The position numbers and the translations under genes are program-made. A DNA stretch of 64,000 nt, from assembly GCA_937139495.1 (NCBI GenBank), contig CAKZQC010000003.1, positions 79,608-143,607 on the forward strand, written 5' to 3'. Below, one piece after another: positions 56,701 through 64,000 of the stretch; the stretch's first letter is position 1, and every line of letters starts with the position of its first letter. This stretch comes from an uncultured Saprospiraceae bacterium (GTDB lineage: Bacteria; Bacteroidota; Bacteroidia; Chitinophagales; Saprospiraceae). The notes beneath the pieces were generated by a model. The model saw only the letters and a program-made list of their open reading frames with translations, ran no database searches and was not told the DNA's origin.

Positions 56701-56866
56701 TGCTACCTTGCAGCACCCTGTTTATTGGGCTACTTTCGTGCAATGGGGTAGTACCGCTAGCGTACCTATCCAAGAGCCTATTGTGCACATTTGGTGGTTT
56801 GTTATTCCCTTGGCATTGGTTGGCGGATTGGGTTGGTGGTCGCTGCAAGCATTGCGACAGCGATAG
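53759..56866 (+). CDS. TPR protein with inactive-looking CHAT domain and C-terminal membrane helix
   Basis: Protein of 1035 residues. The N-terminus has a hydrophobic segment (about 15-30) that looks like a signal peptide or anchor. Residues about 30-640 are helical, TPR-like, rich in Gln, with a predicted coiled coil (about 560-640). Residues about 655-1000 are a CHAT (caspase-like) domain by overall pattern: VLHLAL at 858-863, then SSLALGRAFMYAGTPALLTSIW, LLLQLFYAELKKGLPKDEAL and the HPVYWATFVQWGS end. Yet the catalytic pair is lost: in HxATH the second His is P864, and the LSAC cysteine is about L911. A single helix near the C-terminus (1010-1030, IWWFVIPLALVGGLGWW) anchors it. Likely a CHAT pseudoenzyme or scaffold. 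Long, unbroken reading frame. Confidence 0.88.
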   Translation: MPNRLTIVPILSTLQYFFILLLGGSLCSFQTPEATPASLPQQILQAQANNQPDSAAVYYQRYISILQQQENNAALLTAQQDYFLYQLQLTNDTLALVNLQLESYPQYGTTPESQNKATIRSWKNAYRILQAAAQNRTDSVPYFITQLQQSPIDTMALLWGYTWAINAQLNGTANFATIEQYIQNQTNYLSTQEVAAIHAAQAAAYTQIHLPERAIKSYHLYLLALQKKATLNKRAFSQAHYDLALVYIQLYNTKKATLHLQQALQSLEGNEQNNQTLVANIYATWASICIDYQTVQSPLNVLRKGISTVGEAENPAQGTALQQLYLLASQKHLQKQQLDSTIIYLSQAQQLQIQFELVAAPLQLTQLDYYIQTKKIENTAVIIEQMRPNLATYTQAEEAQFWHLVAVHQFDQKQYKKALQSIEKSIWKSSSQNLPKNTALALATYPDPASYWAKDHVLELLTLKVRIALQLYQQSQYNYSLQTIYETTQYSIALLEQLQQELPQENKLQNFIVNTPVLLEQALDACWLMYERYHKQDYLRTALAIVAQHQSWNNQRWLKINQATDIPLLLLEKERYLQYQISALQQAIIATDDNQIWLKSQLKNRQKEWQQLQTQLTSLYPKYYETKYQSNRISLDSLQGSLGDSTALVSYFEGKKAIYQFIITTDTLLTKKIIWRTYRATLQQYYDFLTDTLTNDLKRFQQFARLSHELYHKVLHDPAIAKSSRLVFIMDGKLQQIPFETLLTELPESMAVTAYQNLPYLMTRKRISYDYSLYQWQQHQTIGTKEEPRILGFAPTFGTENIPENRLAALYHARQGIAAQPEATTLFSSLQEQYEGKYYTQKDASEYYFKKYVPRYDVLHLALPNLWINEANFGASLVLAEDGNEQEDNILSISEIKQLPLQAQFLLLPNLSNSATTNGSSLALGRAFMYAGTPALLTSIWQPKKESANLLLQLFYAELKKGLPKDEALRQAKLQYLKTADATLQHPVYWATFVQWGSTASVPIQEPIVHIWWFVIPLALVGGLGWWSLQALRQR

Positions 56867-56882
56867 GATTTTTTGATAGGCG

Positions 56883-57164
56883 GTATCGTTGATTTTTTCG
56901 TTGGGGCGAATTGCTATTCGCCCGCTCGGTTATTGGTGACTTTTCCCGTTATGGATTGCCTCCTATGAGTGCTGGGCGAATGGCAATTCGCCGCTCCTTT
57001 TATGGACGCGTTATCGTTGGTTTTTCGTTGGGGCGAATTGCTATTCGCCCGTTCGGTTTTCGGTCGCTTTTCCCGTTTGTGGATTGCCTCCTATGGGTGC
57101 TGGGCGAATGTCAATTCGCCGCCACTCCTCTTATGGACGCGTTATCGTTTGATTTTTTCGTTGG
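56883..57164. repeat. Two tandem units of 127-133 bp rich in hairpins
   Basis: The segment starting ATCGTTG..TTTTTTCGTTGGGG repeats at offset 127 bp and a third copy begins at offset 133 bp. Each unit carries two small inverted repeats: GGGCGAATTGCTATTCGCCC (56904-56923 and 57031-57050) and GGCGAAT..AATTCGCC (near 56976 and 57103). It fills the 325-bp gap between convergent CHAT and murB genes. The short open frame through it is not convincing as a gene. It may act as terminator or mobile intergenic element. Confidence 0.75.
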
Positions 57165-57191
57165 ACTACTTTGGACTATATACCTTCTAAA

Positions 57192-58202
57192 CTACCCCAA
57201 TACATTTACTTCTGGCTCTATCAAAATGCTGTATTTTTGCAGCACATCTTGCTGTATAGCTATCGCCAATTCCCAAATTTGGTCGCCTGTGGCACTGCCA
57301 TGATTAACCAATACCAATGCTTGGTCTTTATGTACGCCAGCGTCACCTTTGCGGTAACCTTTCCAACCTGCTTGGTCAATCAACCAACCTGCTGGCACCT
57401 TGGTGTGCTGCTCGCCTGCTGGATAGCTGGGCATATTCGGATATTTTTCTTGAAGCTTATTGACGGTAGCCTTCGGCAATATGGGATTTTTGAAAAAAGA
57501 ACCAGAATTGCCTATTTTATTAGGGTCAGGTAGTTTTGATGACCGAATCGCGATGACTGCTTGACTAATGCTATCAATAGTAGGTAGCTGACCTGCAGCT
57601 TCGAGCTGCTGCTCTATCGCTCCATAACTGGTCTGAAGTTGATGCTCGTGGGTGGTTAGTTTTAGGGTGACTTGTGTAATGAAGTATTGCCCCTTGAGGG
57701 ACTGCTTAAAAATACTATTGCGATAGCCAAATTGACAAGCGGCTTTGTCAAATACTTCTACTTTTCCTGTTGCCAAATTGATGGCTTCCAAACTATGAAA
57801 AACATCTTGAAGCTCTACGCCATACGCTCCAATATTCTGAATGGGCGATGCTCCTACGGTACCCGGTATGAGCGACAAATTTTCGATACCTCCAAATCCA
57901 TTGATTAAACAATAAATAACTAATCCGTGCCACGACTCGCCTCCTCCTACTTGCAGCAGCACTTCGTTGTCGGTCTCTTCGATAACTTCTATTCCTTTGA
58001 TTTGATTGTGTACAATCAAGCCATCAAAGTTTTTGGTAAACAATAGATTGCTCCCGCCACCCAATATAAAATGAGGCGTAGGCAACGGCAACAGATTTTG
58101 CAAATCAGCTACCTTATGAATCGCTTTGTAGAATTTTGCTTCTACATCAATCCCAAAAGTATGTAAATCTTGGAGTCCTTTTTTGGCTTCTATTGTTGTC
58201 AT
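57192..58202 (-). CDS. murB: UDP-N-acetylenolpyruvoylglucosamine reductase
   Basis: Cytoplasmic FAD enzyme that reduces UDP-GlcNAc-enolpyruvate to UDP-MurNAc in peptidoglycan synthesis. The protein has 336 residues. FAD-binding motif LGGGSNLLFTKNFDGLIV (about 47-64), GTVGASPIQNIGAYGVEL (about 113-130) and the catalytic-serine region GNSGSFFKNP (about 231-240) are present; the domain structure is type I. It sits downstream of a small membrane protein, BlaR1-like peptidase and BlaI regulator genes on the same strand. Confidence 0.96.
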   Translation of the reverse strand: MTTIEAKKGLQDLHTFGIDVEAKFYKAIHKVADLQNLLPLPTPHFILGGGSNLLFTKNFDGLIVHNQIKGIEVIEETDNEVLLQVGGGESWHGLVIYCLINGFGGIENLSLIPGTVGASPIQNIGAYGVELQDVFHSLEAINLATGKVEVFDKAACQFGYRNSIFKQSLKGQYFITQVTLKLTTHEHQLQTSYGAIEQQLEAAGQLPTIDSISQAVIAIRSSKLPDPNKIGNSGSFFKNPILPKATVNKLQEKYPNMPSYPAGEQHTKVPAGWLIDQAGWKGYRKGDAGVHKDQALVLVNHGSATGDQIWELAIAIQQDVLQKYSILIEPEVNVLG

Positions 58203-58239
58203 TTCGAGAGTTATTTTTTCGGAAAAGTAGTAGAAGTTG

Positions 58240-58542
58240 TTACGCTCGGTAATACATCAATACACCACCACAAATCGTAATAACGACCATACACAATACT
58301 GAAATATTGGCAGAAGCCTTCATACTGCGTACATGTTTTTGTATCAATGCTCTTTCGTTGGGGTGTTTCACGAGGACTTCTCGCTCCATTAGAGCGGTAT
58401 CAAAAACGTGAGCTCTCGTAAAGGCAACCCCTTTTTTGCTCAGTTGGTTGAACGTGCGAAAAGTGTGAATCCGAAAATAAATGTTGGCAAGCAACAGCAA
58501 GCCAAACGTACCTAATGTGATGCTAATGAGTGTATCTTCCAT
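58240..58542 (-). CDS. Small two-helix membrane protein
   Basis: Protein of 100 residues with an N-terminal helix (about 5-25, SITLGTFGLLLLANIYFRIH) and a C-terminal helix (about 78-97). Between them lies a basic stretch (FTRAHVFDTALMEREVLVKH). The family is not recognised. It lies between the BlaR1-like gene (68 bp upstream) and murB (37 bp downstream), on the same strand, so it may belong to that envelope unit. Confidence 0.7.
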   Translation of the reverse strand: MEDTLISITLGTFGLLLLANIYFRIHTFRTFNQLSKKGVAFTRAHVFDTALMEREVLVKHPNERALIQKHVRSMKASANISVLCMVVITICGGVLMYYRA

Positions 58543-58609
58543 GCTTATTTCATTGCTTAGTTAAGGCACAAAAGTAGCAATAATTTAGGACTTCTAGACC
58601 ATGAAGTTG

Positions 58610-59749
58610 CTACTTTACTACGCTCAATTCTTTTGGCAAAAAACTTTTGTAAAAATTAGCTTGCTGCTGTTCCTCGTTTTGCTGTAGCAATACTTCGTAC
58701 TGACGCAGGGCTACATCTTGCTCCTGCAAGAACGGCAATGCGACCATACTCGTACTCCAAAAGACAGCGACCACCAAAACTACACTTCCCCAAATAGCTG
58801 CTTTGGGTTGTGGGCGGCTAGGCTGCTGTACCAATCGGACAACTCGTTGTCGAAACAATCCTTTTGCAAATGCCAACAAAAGACTTCTTTCATGTTTTTG
58901 TAGTTGCAATTCTTTGGCTTTGACCAATACTTTGGCGTACGCTTTAGGATTGCCAAAGTGAGCTGCTGCGAAATCATCAGCAACATATTCATTCAACATG
59001 CCCAATTCTCGCTTGAACCAATAATACATGGGCTGCATCCACCATACTAGCCGCAAAGTATATAACAGTACTTGTTGCCAAGTATCTCGCTGCTGCAAGT
59101 GGGCAACTTCGTGTAGCAATATCGCTTGTTGTTCTTGCTCATCAAACTGTACTTCTAACTCTGCCGTCCAGATAATATAATGTCGCCACAATGTAAAGGA
59201 GCTTACCGCCAAATCAGGCAATTGTACCGAAGGACGCAACAAATAAAAAGTCGTATTGGCAAGCCTTCTTTTTTCTTTATGGCTATTCGCCAATAGCCAT
59301 AATAAACAACCTAATTTGAGTAACAAATCGAGTGCAAATAATGCAAACATGATTACAAAAAACCAAAAAACAGGTGCTTTACTAGCCAATAAAAAATTGT
59401 AGTAGGGGTTGTATTGAAATTGTACAATTTCGGATTTCTGCGTCACTTCACAATGACATTGTTCCTTGCTACTATTGGCTTGACTATAACAAGCTACCAA
59501 GCTTTTGTCCTCAATATCTACTACGTTCCACTTCGTGTATTGACGGTAGTCAAACAAAAGGTCTTTCTGAAGAGAAGCTGTATAATTAGGTAAGCTCGGT
59601 ACTAACAACGGAATTGCCCAACTCAGTACAATAATAGCTAACAAGGTGTGCTTGGCATGCAGTACAGTCAGGCGTTGGCGTAAGCCACCAAAATAAATCG
59701 CTCCACCCAATAGGGAAAGCAAACAAGAGAGGAGTATATAGTGTATCAT
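58610..59749 (-). CDS. BlaR1/MecR1-type M56 membrane metalloprotease without sensor domain
   Basis: Integral membrane protein of 379 residues with helices near 5-22, 34-50, 125-145 and about 322-345. The M56 zinc motif HEVAH is at 213-217, with the downstream glutamate in NEYVADDFA, so the protease site is intact. Unlike classical BlaR1, there is no C-terminal penicillin-binding sensor domain; the protein ends shortly after the last helix. With the BlaI-like repressor gene upstream (60291-59923), it presumably forms a sensor-repressor pair, but the input signal is unlikely to be direct beta-lactam acylation. No beta-lactamase gene is nearby. Confidence 0.9.
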   Translation of the reverse strand: MIHYILLSCLLSLLGGAIYFGGLRQRLTVLHAKHTLLAIIVLSWAIPLLVPSLPNYTASLQKDLLFDYRQYTKWNVVDIEDKSLVACYSQANSSKEQCHCEVTQKSEIVQFQYNPYYNFLLASKAPVFWFFVIMFALFALDLLLKLGCLLWLLANSHKEKRRLANTTFYLLRPSVQLPDLAVSSFTLWRHYIIWTAELEVQFDEQEQQAILLHEVAHLQQRDTWQQVLLYTLRLVWWMQPMYYWFKRELGMLNEYVADDFAAAHFGNPKAYAKVLVKAKELQLQKHERSLLLAFAKGLFRQRVVRLVQQPSRPQPKAAIWGSVVLVVAVFWSTSMVALPFLQEQDVALRQYEVLLQQNEEQQQANFYKSFLPKELSVVK

Positions 59750-59753
59750 AGGA

Positions 59754-59864
59754 TTTAGATGTTAGAGCACTTCGTTTTTAGACGTTAGAGCGCTGCGCTT
59801 TTAGATGCTAGATGCTAGATTCCAATTGTTGATGCAAAATTAGACGTTAGAGCGCTTCGCTTTA
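59754..59864. repeat. Degenerate 22-25-base direct repeats
   Basis: Three copies of TTAGA(C/T)GTTAGAGC.CT(T/G)CG(C/T)TTT lie near 59755, 59778 and 59839, in the gap between the BlaR1-like and BlaI genes. The word TAGACGTTAGA also occurs in copy A1 of the dispersed repeat near 9768. Non-coding. Confidence 0.55.
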
Positions 59865-59922
59865 CAATCGGGAAAAGTCTAGAAATTGACCAACAGAGCG
59901 GTCTATCTTCTAGCAATTTAGA

Positions 59923-60291
59923 TTAATCTTCTAGCATATTTTTGAGTTCATCTAATTCATTTTTTGATACTTTTTCTTCATCGACTAAGGCAGATACTAG
60001 ATTGGATACCGAACCCGAAAATACTTTTTCGATGGCGTTTTGTATGAAAAAGCGCTGGTACTCTTCCTTACTCATTCGAGGAAAATACTCGTAGGTTCTG
60101 CCGTAGGCAGTATGTCCTACAAATTCTTTACTTTCTAGTATTCGTACAATCGTAGAGATAGTATTGTAAGCTGGTTTTTTGCCACCTTCCTCATCTTGCC
60201 AATCTTCCAGCAAGTCCTTGATGAATACCTTTTCTTTTTGCCACATCAAGTTCATGACTTGCAATTCGAGTGGCGTTAATATTTTTTTCAT
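59923..60291 (-). CDS. BlaI/MecI/CopY-type transcriptional repressor
   Basis: Winged-helix repressor of 122 residues. LTPLELQVMNLMWQK at the start, NTISTIVRILESKEFVGH as recognition and wing region, and the C-terminal dimerisation helices (VSNLVSALVDEEKVSKNELDELKNMLED) match BlaI-family proteins. The gene is followed by a BlaR1-like protease gene after a 173-bp repeat-containing gap, the usual pairing, in which the protease relieves repression. Direct repeats CAAAACTAA upstream (60315-60322 and 60335-60342) may be operators. Confidence 0.92.
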   Translation of the reverse strand: MKKILTPLELQVMNLMWQKEKVFIKDLLEDWQDEEGGKKPAYNTISTIVRILESKEFVGHTAYGRTYEYFPRMSKEEYQRFFIQNAIEKVFSGSVSNLVSALVDEEKVSKNELDELKNMLED

Positions 60292-60314
60292 CTGTTTTAT
60301 TTTTAAATTTCTAC

Positions 60315-60342
60315 CAAAACTAACGATTAAGTTACAAAACTA
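60315..60342 (-). promoter_or_regulatory. Two directly repeated TAGTTTTG boxes upstream of blaI-like gene
   Basis: On the minus strand TAGTTTTG occurs at 60315-60322 and 60335-60342, 20 bases apart. Each matches TAnnTTTG, and the repetition also suggests operator half-sites. It lies 24-51 bases before the start codon at 60291. Confidence 0.35.
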
Positions 60343-60533
60343 AACTCTAAGTTTATCACCTTATTTGATAATTAACGTTTAGCAACAGCCGATTAAGTAG
60401 GTGGACAAAAATAAATAAAGTTTTGATTGTAGAGGCAGGTAGCTCCTTTTTGGGGGTGCTGCCTTCCATTGCATAAAAGTATCGAAAACTTATGTTCATC
60501 TACTTATTAGAAATTACTAAATAAAACCAGTCA

Positions 60534-62939
60534 CTACCCTTCCTCCATGGTCGTAATAATTTCAAAATTCCGTGTAATCGTCTCCCCTGTTTCATCAACC
60601 AACGTCAATTGGTGCTTGCCCTCTCTGGGATTAAACTCCAAAGAATGATACTCCGTTGTTTTGCCAATATATTCCTTATCCAAGTGCCAATAAATGGTAG
60701 CGGTTTGGTCGCTATGCTTCGCTTCAAAAACCGTTCTACTTTTGGTGGCATCAAGATTCGTTGGTATATATATTTTGGTATTGTAAAGTGGATAAATCAG
60801 TGCCATTTTTTGTTTGGCATCGGCTGCACTTCCGGTACAATCCGCTCTAAAAGGCGGTAAAATCTGATATTGTGGGTGTTTTTTCTGGTAATACCAACTC
60901 ATAGCGGGTGGCAATACAAAAAAGTTGGCGTGCTGCATTTCACTAGGCGAAAAACATTCGCTGTTCACTTGATATTTGCCGTCTGGCGTGAGGTGTATCC
61001 GCTGATGATACGGACAGGGCTTGGAGCGTGTGGCTCCTTGGGGCTGCCATTCTATTTTCACTTCCGTGCAATAAGTGGAAGCGACTTGACCGCTATGCTG
61101 ACAAATACCGACTTCTTTTTGGTCATCAAACGGCTCGTCAAACCATTGTTTTTGACTGGGCAACAATTGAAAAATATCAAATAAAATGGGTGCTGCTGCA
61201 TGTACGCCCACTAGTCCCGGTCTGCCCTCTCCATCAGCATTTCCCACCCAAACAGCTACTACATATTCGGGAGTACAACCCACCGCCCAAGCATCTCTAA
61301 AACCAAAGCTCGTTCCTGTTTTCCAAGCTACTTTTTGGGACGAAGGAAATGACTTCCAAAATACTTCTTCTCCCGGTCGAACCACTTCCTGCATCGCTTC
61401 GAAAGTATGCCAAATGGCAGCAGCACCTAGCGGAGTACTCCCCTGCAAATTCCCTAGCTCCGAAGCGGCTAATTGTCCTTGACTTTTCGATTTCAAGTAG
61501 TTGAGTGGTCGATAGTTTTGAGGGTCATATTTGCCATCATAAGCATAAAAATGCTTTAAGTTTCGTGCCATGCCGCTGTACATTGCCCCCAGATCCCAAA
61601 GGGAAGTTTCGGCTCCGCCCAATATGAGCGTCAATCCATAGTGGTCGGCACCACGATTAAGCGTCGTCATACCGACTTGCTTCAGCTTGTCGGAAAAACG
61701 CATGATGCCATATTGTTGCAACATGTGTACAGCAGGGATATTGAGCGACTTGGTCAACATAATATTCGCACCGACAGCACCGGCATAGCCTTCATCATAG
61801 TTTTTGGGTGTGTATGCACCAAAGTGCGACGGTATATCAGGGAAAAGCATTCGACTGGTCATTTCGCCATCTTGCAGCATCGCTGCATACAAAAAAGGTT
61901 TGAGAATACTTCCGCTACTACGTGGTGCAGGAATAATATCCACAGCAGGACTGTGTTGGTCTGCTGCTCCCAACACATTGCCACCATAGACCAATATATT
62001 TCCTGTGGCTACTTCTATAACTAATGCTGCTGCATTGTGTATTTCATTGCTTTGCAATACTTGATAATGGCGCTGCAATACTTGGTTAACTTGTCGCTGA
62101 TACGTAGCATCTAGTGTGGACGTAATAATACCATTGGCATTGTTTTTCACGACCAATTCACGGTGTACTTTTTCGAGCAAATGCGGTGCTAGTCGAGGCA
62201 ACGGTTTCGGTTTGCTGGGCAACTCTTCGAGTTTTGCCAATTCGCACGTTAAGCTATCTATTGTTTGATTTTGATAGAGTTTATCCAATAGCCAATTACG
62301 TTTTTCTAGCAATTTTTGGCGATTTCTACTGATATGAATCAAGCTTGGACTATTGGGCAACACCGCCAACATCGCAGATTCTGCCCACGTCAATTGCTGG
62401 GCATTTCGACCAAAATACTTCCACGCTGCGGCATCAATACCCACGACATTGCCCCCAAAGGGAGCATAAGAAGCGTACATCGCCAAAATTTCTGCCTTGC
62501 TGTACGACCATTCGAGTCGTGTAGCAAGTATGACCTCTTTGACTTTCGTCCAAATGGTTCTGCTTGGATTTTGTTGTGCCAAACGTATCGTTTGCATCGT
62601 GAGTGTGCTGCCTCCGCTTACTTTTCTATTCTGCTGACTATTGAGGCGTATGGCTCGGGCTATTGCCCAAATATCCACTCCTATATGATCATAAAAACGT
62701 TTGTCCTCAAACGCTACAATCGCTTGTTCAAACTTGTGAGGAACACTATCCGTAGCAGGGAAACGCCATTGTCCATCTTTGGCTATTTTGGCACCCATCA
62801 AGTCGCCCTTTCGGTCGAATAATACCGTCGCCGTAGGCGTATCAAAAAGCGTAGCGGGCAAGCAAAAATAATAGCCAATAGTGAGTAATACTACTAGCAA
62901 TACTATTTTTTTGAAGTGTTTTTTGCAGAATCTAATCAT
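60534..62939 (-). CDS. pbpC: Penicillin-binding protein 1C (glycosyltransferase-transpeptidase)
   Basis: Bifunctional peptidoglycan synthase of 801 residues from the chosen start. A start at 63092 would add 51 residues without a signal; the ATG at 62939 directly precedes the basic and hydrophobic anchor KKHFKKIVLLVVLLTIGYYF, so I prefer it. GT51 domain with catalytic E78 (VAFEDKRFYDH), SGGSTLTMQ (about 112) and later motifs. Transpeptidase with S344-x-x-K347 (SGSILKPF) and KTG at 540-542 (WKTGTSFGF). The C-terminal about 110 residues form the PBP1C-specific beta domain (TIYWHLDKEYIGKT). PBP1C genes often neighbour an alpha-2-macroglobulin gene, but none is in this window. It stands alone 242 bp upstream of the blaI-like gene. 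Confidence 0.94.
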   Translation of the reverse strand: MIRFCKKHFKKIVLLVVLLTIGYYFCLPATLFDTPTATVLFDRKGDLMGAKIAKDGQWRFPATDSVPHKFEQAIVAFEDKRFYDHIGVDIWAIARAIRLNSQQNRKVSGGSTLTMQTIRLAQQNPSRTIWTKVKEVILATRLEWSYSKAEILAMYASYAPFGGNVVGIDAAAWKYFGRNAQQLTWAESAMLAVLPNSPSLIHISRNRQKLLEKRNWLLDKLYQNQTIDSLTCELAKLEELPSKPKPLPRLAPHLLEKVHRELVVKNNANGIITSTLDATYQRQVNQVLQRHYQVLQSNEIHNAAALVIEVATGNILVYGGNVLGAADQHSPAVDIIPAPRSSGSILKPFLYAAMLQDGEMTSRMLFPDIPSHFGAYTPKNYDEGYAGAVGANIMLTKSLNIPAVHMLQQYGIMRFSDKLKQVGMTTLNRGADHYGLTLILGGAETSLWDLGAMYSGMARNLKHFYAYDGKYDPQNYRPLNYLKSKSQGQLAASELGNLQGSTPLGAAAIWHTFEAMQEVVRPGEEVFWKSFPSSQKVAWKTGTSFGFRDAWAVGCTPEYVVAVWVGNADGEGRPGLVGVHAAAPILFDIFQLLPSQKQWFDEPFDDQKEVGICQHSGQVASTYCTEVKIEWQPQGATRSKPCPYHQRIHLTPDGKYQVNSECFSPSEMQHANFFVLPPAMSWYYQKKHPQYQILPPFRADCTGSAADAKQKMALIYPLYNTKIYIPTNLDATKSRTVFEAKHSDQTATIYWHLDKEYIGKTTEYHSLEFNPREGKHQLTLVDETGETITRNFEIITTMEEG

Positions 62940-63090
62940 AGTCGTATGGTGTGTCCTTGTTCTAGCACAAGTAACACTATTTATGACAAAATAACAAGTC
63001 TTTTGTAGCTTTGCTTGCCTCCTATTGAGCAACTGGTTTATTGCTGTTTTTATTCGGTTGTCCGTGTCTATCACCACCAACTCCCCTATC

Positions 63091-63126
63091 AAAAAAAACA
63101 GGCAACTACCGAATTGGTAATTGCCT
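63091..63126 (-). terminator. Intrinsic terminator for the VCBS gene
   Basis: AGGCAACTACC (63100-63110) pairs with GGTAATTGCCT (63116-63126), 10 of 11 pairs with a five-base loop. A T8 run follows on the minus strand (63091-63098). It lies 32 bp after the stop at 63158. Confidence 0.8.
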
Positions 63127-63157
63127 ATTTTGATTAAATAACTGATTGAATTATTTC

Positions 63158-64000
63158 TTATTTACTCAATACTATTTTTTCATTAATCAAACCTTCCAAA
63201 GTCTGCACTTTCAAGAAATAAATACCATTCGTCAACTCACCCAAGTCAATCGCTTGTTCTTCGTTGAGTTGTGCCGACTGTACTACTTGTCCTGCTGTAT
63301 TGAAGATTTCCATTGCTCCTGATATGGGGCGGTCTAGCTGCAAATAGCCTGTAGTTGGGTTAGGAGATACCGTTAGGTTTATTTTTTGTTGTTGTTCAAT
63401 TCTTGGTAAGGCAGTGATGGTTAGGTTTTCGTAATAGCGCATCGTATCTACTTGATTTTCATATATTCGTATTTCGATAGCTCCATTACTTCCAAATAAA
63501 TCCAAGTCTCCATCTCCGTCTATATCTACTAATTGAACATGCGTATTTACCATACTTCCTCTAAGGTTATAAAAAGGGTTAGTTGGGTCAGTATAAGCTA
63601 ACTTAGTATCATATAGTGGGTTAGCTGTACTTCCTTTATTTTCATAGTAATACTCATTAACTACTACATCCAAATCGTTATCATTGTCTGCATCGATAAA
63701 CCGCATTGCATTATATTGGGTGCTATAACTAATTAGAGTATCTTTGAAAGGATTATTTGATTCTAAATCAAAGTTAGCAACTAAGCTATCTCCATTATTT
63801 TTAAAGTACAAAAATGTTTTATTTCCTGAGCTTTGAGCTGTACCAATATGGACATAATAAAATAAATCCTGATCTCCATCTCCATCTATATCTATGAACG
63901 TGCTACCTTTATCATATTTATACCCATAAGTCGCTCTAGGATACATTAAGTTTATGGTATCTAAAGCATTCATATTATTTGCTCTTTTGACAAATGCTGG
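63158..64000 (-). CDS. VCBS/FG-GAP repeat protein with T9SS type A tail (5' end outside window)
   Basis: C-terminal part of a T9SS cargo protein; about 280 residues are visible. The reading frame is open to the window edge: nine further in-frame codons precede the first internal Met at 63973, so the true start lies beyond 64000. At least three calcium-type loops are seen (DIDGDGDQDLF, DADNDNDLDVV, DIDGDGDLDLF), then a type A sorting domain of about 75 residues (VSPNPTTGYLQL, IFNTAGQVV, LTNGIYFLKV). It resembles the tandem VCBS proteins at 9887-14422. A terminator follows downstream. Confidence 0.88.
   Translation of the reverse strand, partial: PAFVKRANNMNALDTINLMYPRATYGYKYDKGSTFIDIDGDGDQDLFYYVHIGTAQSSGNKTFLYFKNNGDSLVANFDLESNNPFKDTLISYSTQYNAMRFIDADNDNDLDVVVNEYYYENKGSTANPLYDTKLAYTDPTNPFYNLRGSMVNTHVQLVDIDGDGDLDLFGSNGAIEIRIYENQVDTMRYYENLTITALPRIEQQQKINLTVSPNPTTGYLQLDRPISGAMEIFNTAGQVVQSAQLNEEQAIDLGELTNGIYFLKVQTLEGLINEKIVLSK

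Noticed and set aside
56911..57303. Open frame of 130 residues in the CHAT-murB gap
   Set aside because: It runs through tandem palindromic repeats and into the murB gene antisense; the translation is repetitive and has no domain.
58610..60291. Beta-lactam resistance locus
   Set aside because: No beta-lactamase is nearby and the BlaR1-like protein lacks the sensor domain.
62940..63092. Upstream extension of the PBP1C gene to an ATG at 63092
   Set aside because: The added 51 residues show no signal or family match and precede the membrane anchor; the ATG at 62939 sits right before the basic-hydrophobic anchor.

Overview
The window reads as chromosome from a Bacteroidota bacterium, most likely a marine or gliding Saprospiria-type member (phylum confident, class a guess). 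The reasons are PorP/SprF-family outer-membrane proteins, 'gliding motility-associated' (CHU_C, type B) and 'PNP' (type A) C-terminal sorting domains of the type IX secretion system (T9SS), a PorE-like TPR/propeller/OmpA protein, and TAnnTTTG-type promoter boxes. No rRNA, tRNA, CRISPR array, transposase or phage gene was seen. About 43 protein genes are supported; one of them runs off the right edge.

Layout. 1-5497 (minus): a tight run read right to left, namely a CHU_C surface protein, a PorP/SprF protein, a lipoprotein, a sensor kinase, an OmpR-type regulator and a hotdog thioesterase. 5717-9680: a small secreted protein with a clear promoter and terminator, lpxK, an acyl-CoA thioesterase and two lipoproteins. 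9887-14422: two tandem VCBS/FG-GAP proteins with T9SS tails. 14528-18692: a K+ channel with an RCK domain, an RluA-type pseudouridine synthase, a Nudix-wHTH regulator with a palindromic operator candidate, and a FadL-like protein. 18902-24075: a Pif1-like helicase with a C-terminal membrane tail, an NTF2-like protein, an orphan ParA, Aat and MscS. 24409-44174 (minus): the dominant feature, a small OmpA protein, then a 4892-residue T9SS adhesin (14.7 kb), then its PorP/SprF and PorE-like partners. 44423-47163: a lipoprotein, then a coupled three-gene unit (carrier-like lipoprotein, DUF2490 barrel, DUF4956 membrane protein). 47167-53600 (minus): an MsbA-like ABC exporter, an overlapping trio (YbjN-like, TrpF-like, DUF1801), LigA and a small membrane protein. 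53759-56866: a TPR-CHAT protein whose CHAT catalytic residues are missing. 57192-63092 (minus): cell-wall genes (MurB, a small membrane protein, a BlaR1-like M56 peptidase, BlaI, PBP1C). 63158-64000: another VCBS/T9SS protein, cut by the window edge.

How the parts fit. Two clusters pair a CHU_C-tailed surface protein with its own PorP/SprF protein, as expected for type B T9SS cargo. One adds a lipoprotein and a two-component system, the other a PorE-like peptidoglycan-anchoring protein. The giant adhesin has 31 Ig-like repeats in a three-repeat superperiod, followed by 11 repeats alternating between two types. The intergenic regions share degenerate dispersed repeats, and four strong or moderate intrinsic terminators mark operon ends. 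The best candidates for undescribed biology are the adhesin/SprF/lipoprotein/kinase operon, the giant adhesin's repeat grammar, the membrane-tailed helicase, the inactive-looking CHAT protein and the DUF4956 trio.
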